DNA from: Huiozyma naganishii CBS 8797
Lineage: Eukaryota; Ascomycota; Saccharomycetes; Saccharomycetales; Saccharomycetaceae
Assembly: GCF_000348985.1 (NCBI RefSeq)
Contig: NC_035931.1
Coordinates: forward strand, 522,735 to 586,734
Reading direction: 5' to 3'
Length of the DNA: 64,000 bases
Shown one piece after another: positions 28,755-38,600 of the stretch. The position numbers and the translations under genes are program-made. The notes under the pieces are model-generated. The model saw only the letters and a program-made list of their open reading frames with translations, was not told where the DNA came from and ran no database searches. Every line of letters begins with the position of its first letter. The first letter of the stretch is position 1.

Positions 28755-31700
28755 CTATATTTCAACGTTCTTCAGTTCATGTGTCATTCTCGATGTGGGA
28801 TCTGCTTCGCTTAATTCGCGAAGTTGACTTTCCACAGAAGTCCGGAATTCAGGGAACTTCTTTATGAGAGTTGACCCAAATCTTATTAACTTCAATTTCA
28901 CGTTCAGGATGGACTCTTTCTTACCACAGACAGTAAAAACTTTGTTCCAGTATCCAAAGAGTTTAGTAGAGTCAACCTCTGTTACAGGACTCTCCAAAAG
29001 TAACATGCCTATCTCACTTGCAGCTACCTGACTTTTCCAGGTGTATACAAATTTCTCATTGGAAAACAAGTTCGTGGAATGTTCTATAATGTAATCAAAA
29101 AGCCTGCTCGACTGACCCTTACTGTAAATTGGCACACTAGCTTTGAGTATGGAAATCACAAACTGCTCTTTTTCTGTATTTTTTTGAGAGGATTTTTCAC
29201 CGACTGCTACATTTGGTTTGGCCCTTTTAGCTTCATTCCCCTCAGTAGTCGGATTGGCTATACTGCCCCTGCTAGTGGCGTCGTCAACATCGTTCATAAC
29301 TGCAGTAACAATTTTCATATATGTGTCGATCGGGATCGAGGAATTCAAGTCCATCGTTTCACTAAGATATTCCGCATAATCGAAAACGATCTTTTTGAGA
29401 TATTTCATATTAGAACGGGATATTTCGACTTCTACCACCTTATCTATTTCTGCTTTCAAAGTGGTATTCGCCACGATATATTCTTTGAAAAAAATAGATA
29501 ACTGGATCAAAGCCTTGAATAACGATTCTTTACCATCCCATGTTCTACCTTGTAACGAGTTGAGCGTCAACTGAAACAGAAGATCAATTTGTTTATCAGC
29601 AATATGCCTATCCACACTTTGACAAATCGCAAGCAATGTTTTTGCACAAGTTTTCCTCATATTAAAATCAGGAGAAGTAATAAAGCCCGATAACAGGTTT
29701 AGAATCTCAGACAGGTAAAGTTTAACAGCAGCAGAACCTGATCTTGACGCTTCACTCCATATTTTGGAATATAGTTGTGCATTATCCTTGTCATTATCAT
29801 TAGAGGCAATGAATATCAGGGGCATAAAAATAGTACTGATATCTTCGAATTGAGAAGGTGAGTACTTCAGAATACTATCTATAGTCATTCCCACAATTTT
29901 CTTGCCGTTATCGCGAGTACCAGCGAAATACAAAGCCACCAACTTTTTACCATACTTTACAGCCTTTTCAATAGATGTCACTTTTAACAAGTAGCCTATC
30001 GAGGCCGCATACACGGAACTGACTGCCTCATTTTTATCTTCCAACATTGTCATGCAAACTTTCAGCAGCCTGCCACTATATGGTTTGATGTCTAAGGCAT
30101 AACGTCTCACCAATAGCATGAAAACCTGGGATGCTGCTACTTTTGATGGAAGACCTACAGAGCTTTTAGCAGCTTTCACAGCGCTCTCAATCAGAGATTC
30201 AAGCATGTCATCATCAGCTTGGTTGATTAGTTTGTCAATGACCTCAAATAAAGGAGAGCTTCTGACAGAATTTTTCCTCTGGATATCTATTAAATCACTA
30301 TCAATGTTGTACTTGCTCGAGTTTAACGCTAGGTAATTGATCACTTGCGGCTCAAGAGAAGAAAAGAGTAGGGTGAATTCGTAAATCAGCTTTGGCGAAT
30401 ATGGTCTAATAGCTTTACTATCTGCCTTCACCAAGTCAATCAATGTTGTTAGAGCAAATTTACGAACCTCTTCTGCATCACTTTCAATACCTTTCAATCC
30501 AAGAAGGAAGGGCACAATACGATCCAACAACATTTTAGATCTTTCTGTCGCCCCACCTTCAGTAGAATGAATGGAACGAGAAAATATTTTTGCCAAGGCG
30601 ACCACGAATCTTGTACCAGCTTCTCGTACACTTTCTTTTATATCATCCATGACTCTGAACCCCATCATCCACAGATCCAAAAGTTTTTCCGAGAACTTCT
30701 CAAAGTCTTGAGTCTGCAAGAGCTGTAACAGCCCAACGGTACTCGCCTCACGTATACGCCATTCCTTATTTCCCATACCATCCAATAGTGCCGACAGTAT
30801 CACATCAAAATAGGAGCTTACAGTTGATGATGTGTTGGTTATCAGAGTGTTCCAGATATCGTTCATTGAGCGTGCGACACTCGGAAAAGGATCAAATTTG
30901 TATCTATACAACACCGGAATGAGTTTATTAGATGTTTTTTCATCTTGTAATAACATTTTTTCTAAAGATGACTTGGACAATATAGCACCCAAGCCAAACG
31001 CAATCCCTCTTCTTGAAGACCATAAGGCCGAACTTTTGGCCAAAGACATGAATTTGTAAACCAACGAAGGATCACCAACCTCAGACGCTAAACTCATTAT
31101 ATCCTTATAAGTACTGATAGAGCCATCACCAGTATTCATCACATCGGGTTCAAATACCTGAGTTTGTTCTGACATGGTCCCAGCACTTAAAGCCATTGCC
31201 TTGGTGGAATCGGTAAACGACCTCAACAAACTTTTTACCATATCCTCTTGCAAATCACTGTCTCCTTGCTGGTAGATTAGTGATAACCCTCTAGCAGCCG
31301 CATCTTGAACGAACTCGTCGTTTACAGCTAGAAACCTCATAAACTTTAAATGAATATCCTTCGATTTAGCTTTCAGGAATGCATTGTTTTGAAGATACTC
31401 TGTCAAACAAAGAAGCCAGATACAACTTGCTTTCTTCATTGCAGGTTCTGTAGAGTTACATGCAACAAGAATCTGGTCCAGAACTTTTCCAGAGTTTTCG
31501 GTCTTAAACTGCAGTTCCAACTGTGCGTAGGAAGCTCCATATATATCACGTTCTTTGAGTAAAATGCGGCTACTCCACCCACCTGCAACAAGAGAAAGTG
31601 CTTCTCCTGCCGCAAGTAAGTATTCGATTTGTTTTGAAGGGTACGTCGCGAAAATGTCTTTGAAAAAGTTGTCACTCAAATCGAATTGTGATGCGTATAA

Positions 31701-34352
31701 TGACAAGTAACCGTAGACTTGCGTCAAAATTTCATCATTCATCAATTTCTTTTCATATTTTTGCACAAATCTGACGATAAAATCCTCCCTTTTCTTTAAG
31801 TCGAGACGTAATAAAAGACCATATTTTAAGATTTGACTGTACATTAGTAATACAATTCTTCTGTTGGTGTCAGAATTGCCTAAATTGACAATCACTTCCA
31901 TTAGGTCACTTAACTGTTCGTTATTAAACATGGAACCTTTCTGTACTAAGTGAAGTCTTGGGAGAATATAAGCAAGTGCAAAGGGGGTAGACAACTCCAA
32001 AGAGTTTCCAGTATTGCTTTTCACTGAAGCGATTAACTGGGCCAGGTCCGAGCATGTAGGTGGCAGACTCGATGATATTATCCCGAGTATTTGTCCAGCC
32101 AACTCCAAATCGCCATTAGATATCGTTTTGAAGCCGTCCAAATACCTCAATAAAGGTTGCAAAAAGCATTCCAGATTTGACAAAACAGAGCTGTTCGTAA
32201 ACTTTAGAAACGTAAGAGCTGTAAAGCCCAAAGTGACGTCGTGATATTTGGAAAGGGCAATTCTTTGCCCACTTGCATCATTTTCAACAAACTCACCGCA
32301 GACCAACTTTAGGAAATCAATGTACCATTTACTGTCAACACCAGAAAGTAAACTCGAAACCAAGTCTGAAACTCTCTCATCCACATCGATAGCATTTTGA
32401 ATGCGCACCTGCCAATCTTCATCTTGACCAATAATCGTTGACTTTCCGTAAGTAGCTTCCGATATTAAACACTGTTTGGCAAAGTTGATAGCAACAGGTA
32501 GAGTACTTCGTAGAACACTATCCTTATTCTCTTTAAGCTCCTCAATTTCCTGCAACAAGTACTGCACAAAGTTTTGGAAACTGGGTAATTTCGTTTCCGA
32601 GACGTTGGATTCCACTACCTTCGGAACGGTGATTTGGGAACTGTTAGTGTTCGACACCAGTGATCGATTCATTCTGAACCAATAAGGATGCAACCCTTTG
32701 GTGGACTCTTCAATAATATCAAACCGGTTCGTTTTTAGAGTCCCCCAAATATTCATCAATCTCGCCTCATGGTCGTCAAAGTCAAAAGTGAAATTGATAA
32801 ATTTCACGGAAATATATCTAGCAGTCATAAGCACTACCTTTTTTTTTTCATGGTCCAGAGAATTGTCATTGTTGGCCGCATCACCGCCCAAGGTGGCTTT
32901 CAACATTGCTTTAAGTTTCTGCTTTGAAAAGTCTGGTAACTTGTGAAGTTGTCCTAATACGGAAAGTAATGCCTCTTGGATGCTGTGCCGAAATTCATCC
33001 AGGTCGCCACTTAGAGAATCAAATAAAAATTCAACATATGACAAATCTTTAAAGGAGTTGTAATCTTTGCTCAAGATATCCCCAATGATCTCGTATTGTA
33101 ACTTTCTCTGTTGAACCGCAGTCGCAAATGATGGAGTCGAAGGTCCTAATTGCAATCGCGGCCATCCCTCAGAATGCAAATTGTTTCTTATCAGGGAGAG
33201 AATCGATGTAGAATAATCAGCTGTTTCGCTTGTACTTCCAGGCAGAAGACTCTTGAAATTGGTTTTCGCTGTATGACGGATAAATGTTAGACAAATAATT
33301 CTCAACTTAACGTCAGAGGAGTGTAGACCGATGGAACAAATCAGTGAAACCTTTTCACGATCGAGTGTGGCTCTCACACTGCGACTCAATATGGACAAAA
33401 TTTTGGTTTGCAACGCAGGCTTTACTGGAGGTCTCCCAATCTCTTTATCACCAATGAACAACGAAATCAAATAATCGATGAAATCTTCGTCTTCGTAAGG
33501 GATCTGCAGCCTCTTTAAAAATTGAAGTGCGCTATCTGAAAGATCACTCGAGTCAGTACTTACCACGCAAAGAAACTTTAACAGCAGCTGATCATCAGCG
33601 ACAAAACCGTTGGTGACAAACTTGAAGATTGCTCTTTTGAAGTTAGAGTGTTGTTCCTTAGTAAAGGAAACACCAGCAGAATACGTGAAAAATGACACAT
33701 CAGTAGCACAAAGACCTGGGCAAGAGTACCCTCTTGGAATAGTACCAGTCTGTGGATCTGCTTTAGCTGACATCAGCAAAAAAAATTTCGTAAAATGATC
33801 TAGGAGAAACTTTAGGTCCTTTTCATCCTTCAATTGCAGAAATTCAATTATTTTTTGTTCCTCTGGCGTTCCCTTCCGCGGAGGTGACCAACTCAGCAGC
33901 AATTTGCATAATATGTGAAAGAGTCTTGCAGCTGTGTTTAAAGGCTGAGCCGAGATTCCGTTCATTATGTCGGGGATCAACATTTTCTTTTCATCAACAT
34001 CAACTATTCTATCCACACCTTTGGATGCTAAAAGTGAACTGTATAGCCGTACATTGTCTATCAAGGCTTGATTATCGCAGTTGGGTAAGGTTGGATTCTT
34101 GGCTTGGTCAATCAGCTTTTTAACAGGTAGTTTCATAGCACTTAAAGAGGATAATCTCGATAAAACATGTTTTAGACTTTCAAAGACCGCATTTCGTGTA
34201 GAAGCGTACGGTGACGCTAGTTTCAGTAACAGTGGCGCCAAGTACAAGTCTAAACTTGCTTGCAGTTTTTCCTCTGAATCGGCCAGTGCGATCCGTAGTT
34301 CCACTTTCTCGACCAGTTCTAGTTCTTTCTGTTCCGATAACTGAGCACTCAT
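28755..34352 (-). CDS. ECM29: Ecm29, proteasome-associated HEAT-repeat adaptor
   Basis: 1865 residues, virtually the S. cerevisiae length (1868). The whole protein is a helical HEAT-like solenoid: recurrent pairs such as LAPLLLKLASPYASTRNAVF near residue 40, EWRIREASTVGLLQLLQ and DSDLQEDMVKSLLRS. The N terminus (EKVELRIALADSEEKLQASL) is the conserved Ecm29 start. Ecm29 tethers the 20S core to the 19S regulatory particle, marks faulty or oxidised proteasomes and affects their ATPase activity. It is convergent with UBI4 (138 bases apart), so ubiquitin and a proteasome quality factor are neighbours; in S. cerevisiae they lie on different chromosomes (YHL030W, YLL039C). No membrane span or catalytic motif is present. 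Start at the ATG at 34350-34352. Confidence 0.95.
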   Translation of the reverse strand: MSAQLSEQKELELVEKVELRIALADSEEKLQASLDLYLAPLLLKLASPYASTRNAVFESLKHVLSRLSSLSAMKLPVKKLIDQAKNPTLPNCDNQALIDNVRLYSSLLASKGVDRIVDVDEKKMLIPDIMNGISAQPLNTAARLFHILCKLLLSWSPPRKGTPEEQKIIEFLQLKDEKDLKFLLDHFTKFFLLMSAKADPQTGTIPRGYSCPGLCATDVSFFTYSAGVSFTKEQHSNFKRAIFKFVTNGFVADDQLLLKFLCVVSTDSSDLSDSALQFLKRLQIPYEDEDFIDYLISLFIGDKEIGRPPVKPALQTKILSILSRSVRATLDREKVSLICSIGLHSSDVKLRIICLTFIRHTAKTNFKSLLPGSTSETADYSTSILSLIRNNLHSEGWPRLQLGPSTPSFATAVQQRKLQYEIIGDILSKDYNSFKDLSYVEFLFDSLSGDLDEFRHSIQEALLSVLGQLHKLPDFSKQKLKAMLKATLGGDAANNDNSLDHEKKKVVLMTARYISVKFINFTFDFDDHEARLMNIWGTLKTNRFDIIEESTKGLHPYWFRMNRSLVSNTNSSQITVPKVVESNVSETKLPSFQNFVQYLLQEIEELKENKDSVLRSTLPVAINFAKQCLISEATYGKSTIIGQDEDWQVRIQNAIDVDERVSDLVSSLLSGVDSKWYIDFLKLVCGEFVENDASGQRIALSKYHDVTLGFTALTFLKFTNSSVLSNLECFLQPLLRYLDGFKTISNGDLELAGQILGIISSSLPPTCSDLAQLIASVKSNTGNSLELSTPFALAYILPRLHLVQKGSMFNNEQLSDLMEVIVNLGNSDTNRRIVLLMYSQILKYGLLLRLDLKKREDFIVRFVQKYEKKLMNDEILTQVYGYLSLYASQFDLSDNFFKDIFATYPSKQIEYLLAAGEALSLVAGGWSSRILLKERDIYGASYAQLELQFKTENSGKVLDQILVACNSTEPAMKKASCIWLLCLTEYLQNNAFLKAKSKDIHLKFMRFLAVNDEFVQDAAARGLSLIYQQGDSDLQEDMVKSLLRSFTDSTKAMALSAGTMSEQTQVFEPDVMNTGDGSISTYKDIMSLASEVGDPSLVYKFMSLAKSSALWSSRRGIAFGLGAILSKSSLEKMLLQDEKTSNKLIPVLYRYKFDPFPSVARSMNDIWNTLITNTSSTVSSYFDVILSALLDGMGNKEWRIREASTVGLLQLLQTQDFEKFSEKLLDLWMMGFRVMDDIKESVREAGTRFVVALAKIFSRSIHSTEGGATERSKMLLDRIVPFLLGLKGIESDAEEVRKFALTTLIDLVKADSKAIRPYSPKLIYEFTLLFSSLEPQVINYLALNSSKYNIDSDLIDIQRKNSVRSSPLFEVIDKLINQADDDMLESLIESAVKAAKSSVGLPSKVAASQVFMLLVRRYALDIKPYSGRLLKVCMTMLEDKNEAVSSVYAASIGYLLKVTSIEKAVKYGKKLVALYFAGTRDNGKKIVGMTIDSILKYSPSQFEDISTIFMPLIFIASNDNDKDNAQLYSKIWSEASRSGSAAVKLYLSEILNLLSGFITSPDFNMRKTCAKTLLAICQSVDRHIADKQIDLLFQLTLNSLQGRTWDGKESLFKALIQLSIFFKEYIVANTTLKAEIDKVVEVEISRSNMKYLKKIVFDYAEYLSETMDLNSSIPIDTYMKIVTAVMNDVDDATSRGSIANPTTEGNEAKRAKPNVAVGEKSSQKNTEKEQFVISILKASVPIYSKGQSSRLFDYIIEHSTNLFSNEKFVYTWKSQVAASEIGMLLLESPVTEVDSTKLFGYWNKVFTVCGKKESILNVKLKLIRFGSTLIKKFPEFRTSVESQLRELSEADPTSRMTHELKNVEI

Positions 34353-34729
34353 AATGCTGGGGCAGATGTATTATTTTCCAAGTGAATTTAAGGCAATTCT
34401 GCTGTAATTTGAACACTTCGTTGGTTCCCAGACTGGTCAACACACTGTATATGAACCTGACAGATGGGGAGCAACAGTAACGATTCTCTGCACTCCTCTT
34501 CTCGACTGCCCCGATCGCCACTGCATTCGTCTGAGAAGCCGTTAAAAAATAAAAGGTGGGAATATTAGATCTTCTATAAGCCTTCAGAAAAATAGAAAAA
34601 AAGAGAAGAGACAGAAATGAATAGTAGAGATACAAAGCAGCCTTGAAGCATTACGTTTCGCTAAATTGTGGGGCAAATACTTCGTAAGACTCCTTGGGAA
34701 TAGAGCTAACGCAAAGAATTCTGTGAATC
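34353..34729. other. Divergent intergenic ECM29/GOS1
   Basis: A 377-base head-to-head gap. No TATA box near either ATG and no factor site I can name with confidence; a proteasome-associated Rpn4 box (GGTGGCAAA) is not seen by eye. Confidence 0.45.
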
Positions 34730-35392
34730 ATGTCTACGGGGGCCAGCTTTGTTACGGTGAGAGGCCAGGCGATCTCGCTGGAGACTCAGACGGAGTCTCT
34801 ATTGTCGCGTTACTCAACATTTGCGCAGACTACCAGCTCTGAGCAGACTGGGCAAGAGAAGAAGCTCGATGGGCAGCTCGAGAATATACTGCAAAAAAGG
34901 CAAGGCGTTATTGACCAGCTGACCCAGATCTGTAAAGACAATGCGTCTGTGTCGGCATCGAAACTGTCGCAGTTGCAACGCCATAAGGAAACTTTGCAGC
35001 AACACTGGCATAATTTCCAAAATATTAGATCGTCCATCCAACAAGAGCGTAACAGATTGAATTTATTGTTCTCGGTGAAGAACGACATCGCTCAACATAA
35101 TAACAATACGGTGGATGATGCTGACGAGTACATTCAAAATGAGACGAGACGGATCGACCAATCGCATTCTATAGTAGATCGGCTGATATCACAGGCATGG
35201 GAAACCAGAGACCAGTTTTCAGGGCAGAATACTGTACTACACAACGCCAATAACCGGATTCTTTCCACTTTACAAAGAGTACCGGGCATCAATCAGGTGA
35301 TTGGGAAAATAGGCACGAGAAGAAGAAAGAACGCCTTAATATTGGCTTCAATAACCACCGTGTGTATACTGATCCTCTTTTTCACTTGGTGA
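34730..35392 (+). CDS. GOS1: Gos1, Golgi Qb-SNARE
   Basis: 220 residues, close to S. cerevisiae Gos1 (223). It begins with an N-terminal three-helix-type region (ISLETQTESLLSRYSTF; LSQLQRHKETLQQHWHNFQN), then a SNARE motif at ~130-190 (DEYIQNETRRIDQSHSIVDR, then LISQAWETRDQF) in which the Gln of the central layer cannot be pinned without alignment. A basic stretch (GTRRRKN) is followed by a C-terminal membrane anchor (ALILASITTVCILILFFTW), so it is tail-anchored. Gos1 pairs with Sed5, Ykt6 and Sft1 for retrograde intra-Golgi fusion. Equivalent to YHL031C. Convergent with FPS1 (142 bases). Confidence 0.95.
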   Translation: MSTGASFVTVRGQAISLETQTESLLSRYSTFAQTTSSEQTGQEKKLDGQLENILQKRQGVIDQLTQICKDNASVSASKLSQLQRHKETLQQHWHNFQNIRSSIQQERNRLNLLFSVKNDIAQHNNNTVDDADEYIQNETRRIDQSHSIVDRLISQAWETRDQFSGQNTVLHNANNRILSTLQRVPGINQVIGKIGTRRRKNALILASITTVCILILFFTW

Positions 35393-35534
35393 TGAAAGGC
35401 TGCAGCATCAGTGTACATACTTCTCTTGAAATGAAGGCAACGTATGACAAAAGGGTGTCGCGACCGTGACCCTGGTGTATAACTGCAATCGATTAATATT
35501 ATTAAATGTATAAAATAGGAATGTGCCAACGTTA

Positions 35535-37490
35535 TCATTTCTCATCGTTGGTGGTGGACACAAAATTGGGCAGCGATGACGAATCCGTAGACATCATCAT
35601 CGAATCGCCATCCTCTATAAATGAAGTACCGCCATCCTCCTCCAAAATGGTTGGGATACCACCGTAACCCCTGTCTCTTTTCTGGACAGATTTGAATGTA
35701 ACCGCTTTATTCACAACCTCCTCGTCGATGTCGCTACTATCTGAGTTTTGATGCTTGGCCTTTGTTTTGGCCTTACCTTTCTTCAAGATACCGTTTGACT
35801 CACCAGCTCCGTAATCCTCCATGTTATACTCGTAGTCATCGTCATCAGGCGCATACGAGAATTCGCTCAGATCGGATGTAGCCCTCTCACGCTTCTTGTA
35901 CATCCAGCTTGGTCTTCTCATCCAGTACTTCCAGAACTTTTCCTTGTAGACAGTCCAAGGCCAGTTCACGGGTGACTCATGACCCTGGTAGACGCAGATA
36001 TCGTACACCAACGCGCCTGTCAATGCACCGAAGATCGGTGCTGTAATTGGCACCCAGAAATAATGGTGATACCTGATCCATAGCAGTTTCCTATCCATCC
36101 CGACAGCATAGAGGGCAAGCCGCGGGCCCAAATCACGGGCAAGATTGATTGCACACGCAGTGGTGTACCCCATTGAAGCGTTCAAAATGAAAATGAGGAT
36201 AAACAACATCAGCGGGAACACATCGGTGGACAGACAGGTGTATGGATCCGTCATGGCAAATATGCAGGCCTGGAAAACTGCGGTGGCAACGTACTCCGAG
36301 GTAAATTGTCTTGCTGACGACAGGTACGGTTTGGGAAATGTGATAAAGTCAGCAGCGACCGCTTGCTCCAAATGCCAATCCGAGTACAGTTCTATGAACA
36401 CTCTTTTGTAGAAAATGAATGTGATTAATGCGCCTGCAAATGCTCCGAGTATTTGACCGCACAGGTAGAAGGGGACTTTCTTTAGGGGGAACCCTCTGAA
36501 CACCAAGTTACTAATTGTTACCGACGGGTTTAAATGTGCACCGGAGATGGCGGACCCACCAGAACAGAAGTAGCCCATGACGACGGCGGCCCCCCAACCG
36601 AGTGGGATAGCGTCGAACGATCCCGAGGGGGACGGTGTGACCAGTTCCTGCAACGTTCTCACTATGGTGATCGCGTCATCCAGACTCGTTGGCAAGCTGT
36701 CTGTCAGCTTGTTCAAACTGTCATTATATGAAATCTCTGTGGCTCTGGCCCCCAAGTTGACCTGACAACAAACGGCAGAACCCAAGAGACACATCACGAG
36801 CGTACCTAAAAACTCGGCCAGGAATTCTTTCATGTATGATTGCTTTACGGCGGACCACTTGTTGATTGGATGATACGTTGAAGGTAAGACGGTTGGTGTC
36901 TGTGGATTCTGGTACAGCGTCTTTGGTTTCACCAGCAGTGGTACATTCAGCGGCGCATCACCATCGTCATGGTAGGTTGAGTCGTCAGCACCACCGTCAC
37001 TATTGTGTTCATTATCGTTACCGTTACCGTTACCGTTACCGTTGCTGTTATTTATGTTACCATTGCTATTGTTGTTGATTGTATCGCGATCATTATAGAA
37101 GTCGCCAACGTTCAAGACATTGGCAGTAACTGTGGGAGTTCTTGCCCTCAGTCCACTGTTCCCTCCATTACTGTTTCCCTTACTCATGGAGTTGTGGTGT
37201 TGCGAATCGACTGCTGTGCTCATGGTAACTTGTGTATTTGGAATCACTTCCTGGATGGGGAACGGCATTTGGCCGTCCATAGTGTACTGGGGTATATAGG
37301 ACGCAGAGGGCAATGCAGACGTTGGTGACTGGCTGGCGTGTCTCCCGGGGGTGTCCTGCCTCTCGTAATCGAAGTTTTCGTCTTTGCTCCCCCTACCCGC
37401 GCTCCTCTCCCGCTCATGACTCCTCAAACTTGGTTCGCTTTGAACGTCACCCTTCAAGAACTCGTTGAGTGCCTCGTTGGTGTTGGACAT
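35535..37490 (-). CDS. FPS1: Fps1, plasma-membrane aquaglyceroporin
   Basis: The start is placed at the ATG at 37488-37490 (MSNTNEALNEFL, compare MSNPQKALNDFL), 651 residues versus 669 in S. cerevisiae. A long Asn/Ser-rich N terminus ends in the gating segment LVKPKTLYQNPQTPTVLPST then YHPINKWS, nearly identical to the Fps1 regulatory domain that controls closure under hyperosmotic stress. The six-span MIP core follows, with the pore motifs NPS at 321-323 and NLA at 449-451 instead of NPA, the usual Fps1 variants. HESPVNW and the acidic, Ser-rich C terminus (GGIPTILEED) match the C-terminal regulatory region. The channel exports glycerol and closes on osmotic shock through Hog1 and Rgc1/2. 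It is divergent from GUT1. Confidence 0.96.
   Translation of the reverse strand: MSNTNEALNEFLKGDVQSEPSLRSHERERSAGRGSKDENFDYERQDTPGRHASQSPTSALPSASYIPQYTMDGQMPFPIQEVIPNTQVTMSTAVDSQHHNSMSKGNSNGGNSGLRARTPTVTANVLNVGDFYNDRDTINNNSNGNINNSNGNGNGNGNDNEHNSDGGADDSTYHDDGDAPLNVPLLVKPKTLYQNPQTPTVLPSTYHPINKWSAVKQSYMKEFLAEFLGTLVMCLLGSAVCCQVNLGARATEISYNDSLNKLTDSLPTSLDDAITIVRTLQELVTPSPSGSFDAIPLGWGAAVVMGYFCSGGSAISGAHLNPSVTISNLVFRGFPLKKVPFYLCGQILGAFAGALITFIFYKRVFIELYSDWHLEQAVAADFITFPKPYLSSARQFTSEYVATAVFQACIFAMTDPYTCLSTDVFPLMLFILIFILNASMGYTTACAINLARDLGPRLALYAVGMDRKLLWIRYHHYFWVPITAPIFGALTGALVYDICVYQGHESPVNWPWTVYKEKFWKYWMRRPSWMYKKRERATSDLSEFSYAPDDDDYEYNMEDYGAGESNGILKKGKAKTKAKHQNSDSSDIDEEVVNKAVTFKSVQKRDRGYGGIPTILEEDGGTSFIEDGDSMMMSTDSSSLPNFVSTTNDEK
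37017..37043. repeat. GTTACC hexanucleotide repeat coding Asn-Gly in FPS1
   Basis: About four tandem copies of the plus-strand hexamer read on the minus strand as alternating Asn and Gly in the N-terminal tail of Fps1. The in-frame unit lets length vary without a frameshift. Confidence 0.8.
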
Positions 37491-38600
37491 CTTGGTCACA
37501 CTACAACTGACACCAAAAGCGAAAAAAAAAGATAGTGAACTTGGCGTTACCGGACGTTGAAAACGTGCTCTCCCTCTGTAAAAACAGACACTGAGCCAAG
37601 TATTCTACTTACGCAATAGGAGACAGCCCAAGCTTTTGAACACAGTTTCAATATTGTATTTGTTCAGTCTCTGCTGTTCTTAGATTCTTGAGAACACCAA
37701 ACTGAAAAATTTCGTCATTTTCGTCATTTTCACCCTTTTGGCAGCGCAGAAATTCCGGGCCGAGAAATATATTCCTGTTGCGACTACGACGGATAGCTCG
37801 AAGCTCACCGTGTTGCATTGGGTGCACGTCTTACAACCAGGTGCCTTCTCCGACAGGCGGGATTCTACCCGGGGGAGGGTCACCAGCTAATCCCGCTTTT
37901 TTCTCTCACTTCTGTCACTAACGTAATTTGATAACGTAATATGCAAAGTCTCTTGACCCTCTCACTTACACTATCTCGGCTTACTGTCCCCTCCCCCCCT
38001 TTAATTTTCGCCGAGCACTAAACCAAGAAGACCAAGAGGAAGAGAAGAGTCACAATGCGACAATAGAGCAACAAAATCGTTATTGTTCTGGGCAACAAGC
38101 TTCGCTGAATTTGTGACGCACTTCTTCCCCAATATTTTTCTCGCAACCAATCACGGCGTGACGGAGTTCTCGGGCGTGAAGTGACACCTGATGCATGGCA
38201 TGGCAGCGTTTGTCGGAGTAATGAGAGGGTAGAAACGCCGCGCCCCCTTTCATCGCCGCGCCCCTGTTGCACCGGTGTTAAACGTTGAGTGTTGTAACCA
38301 ATAGTTGGAAAAAAACTGACAGCAGACAACAGGACAGCAATTCGCGGAGAACATACGTGCAGTTAAAAACCTGGGGAAAGTGGTGGTGACTTCCGTTTAC
38401 GTCAATAAAGTTGCTGGATTAGATAACAGTTGTATTAAGTAACGACATTGTCAAGAATCTAATTGAATTCTGCTCGAGACTCAGTTGGTATATAATCGGT
38501 AATCTTTGTCGCTGTTTTCACACCGCTGTTTGCTCTTCTATTCTTCACTTTTTCTCACGTTTCGCTCTTCATTTCCATCTCTTTTTATTTCTAGTTGTTG
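37491..38600. promoter_or_regulatory. Shared divergent promoter region FPS1/GUT1
   Basis: A 1110-base gap between the glycerol channel and glycerol kinase genes. TATATAA at 38489-38495 is ~110 bases before the GUT1 ATG, followed by a T/C-rich leader. No other factor site is confidently named, and no RNA gene is recognised. Confidence 0.6.

Noticed and set aside
37005..37328. 107-codon plus-strand ORF rich in VTVT repeats
   Set aside because: It is the antisense reading of the FPS1 Asn/Gly repeat.
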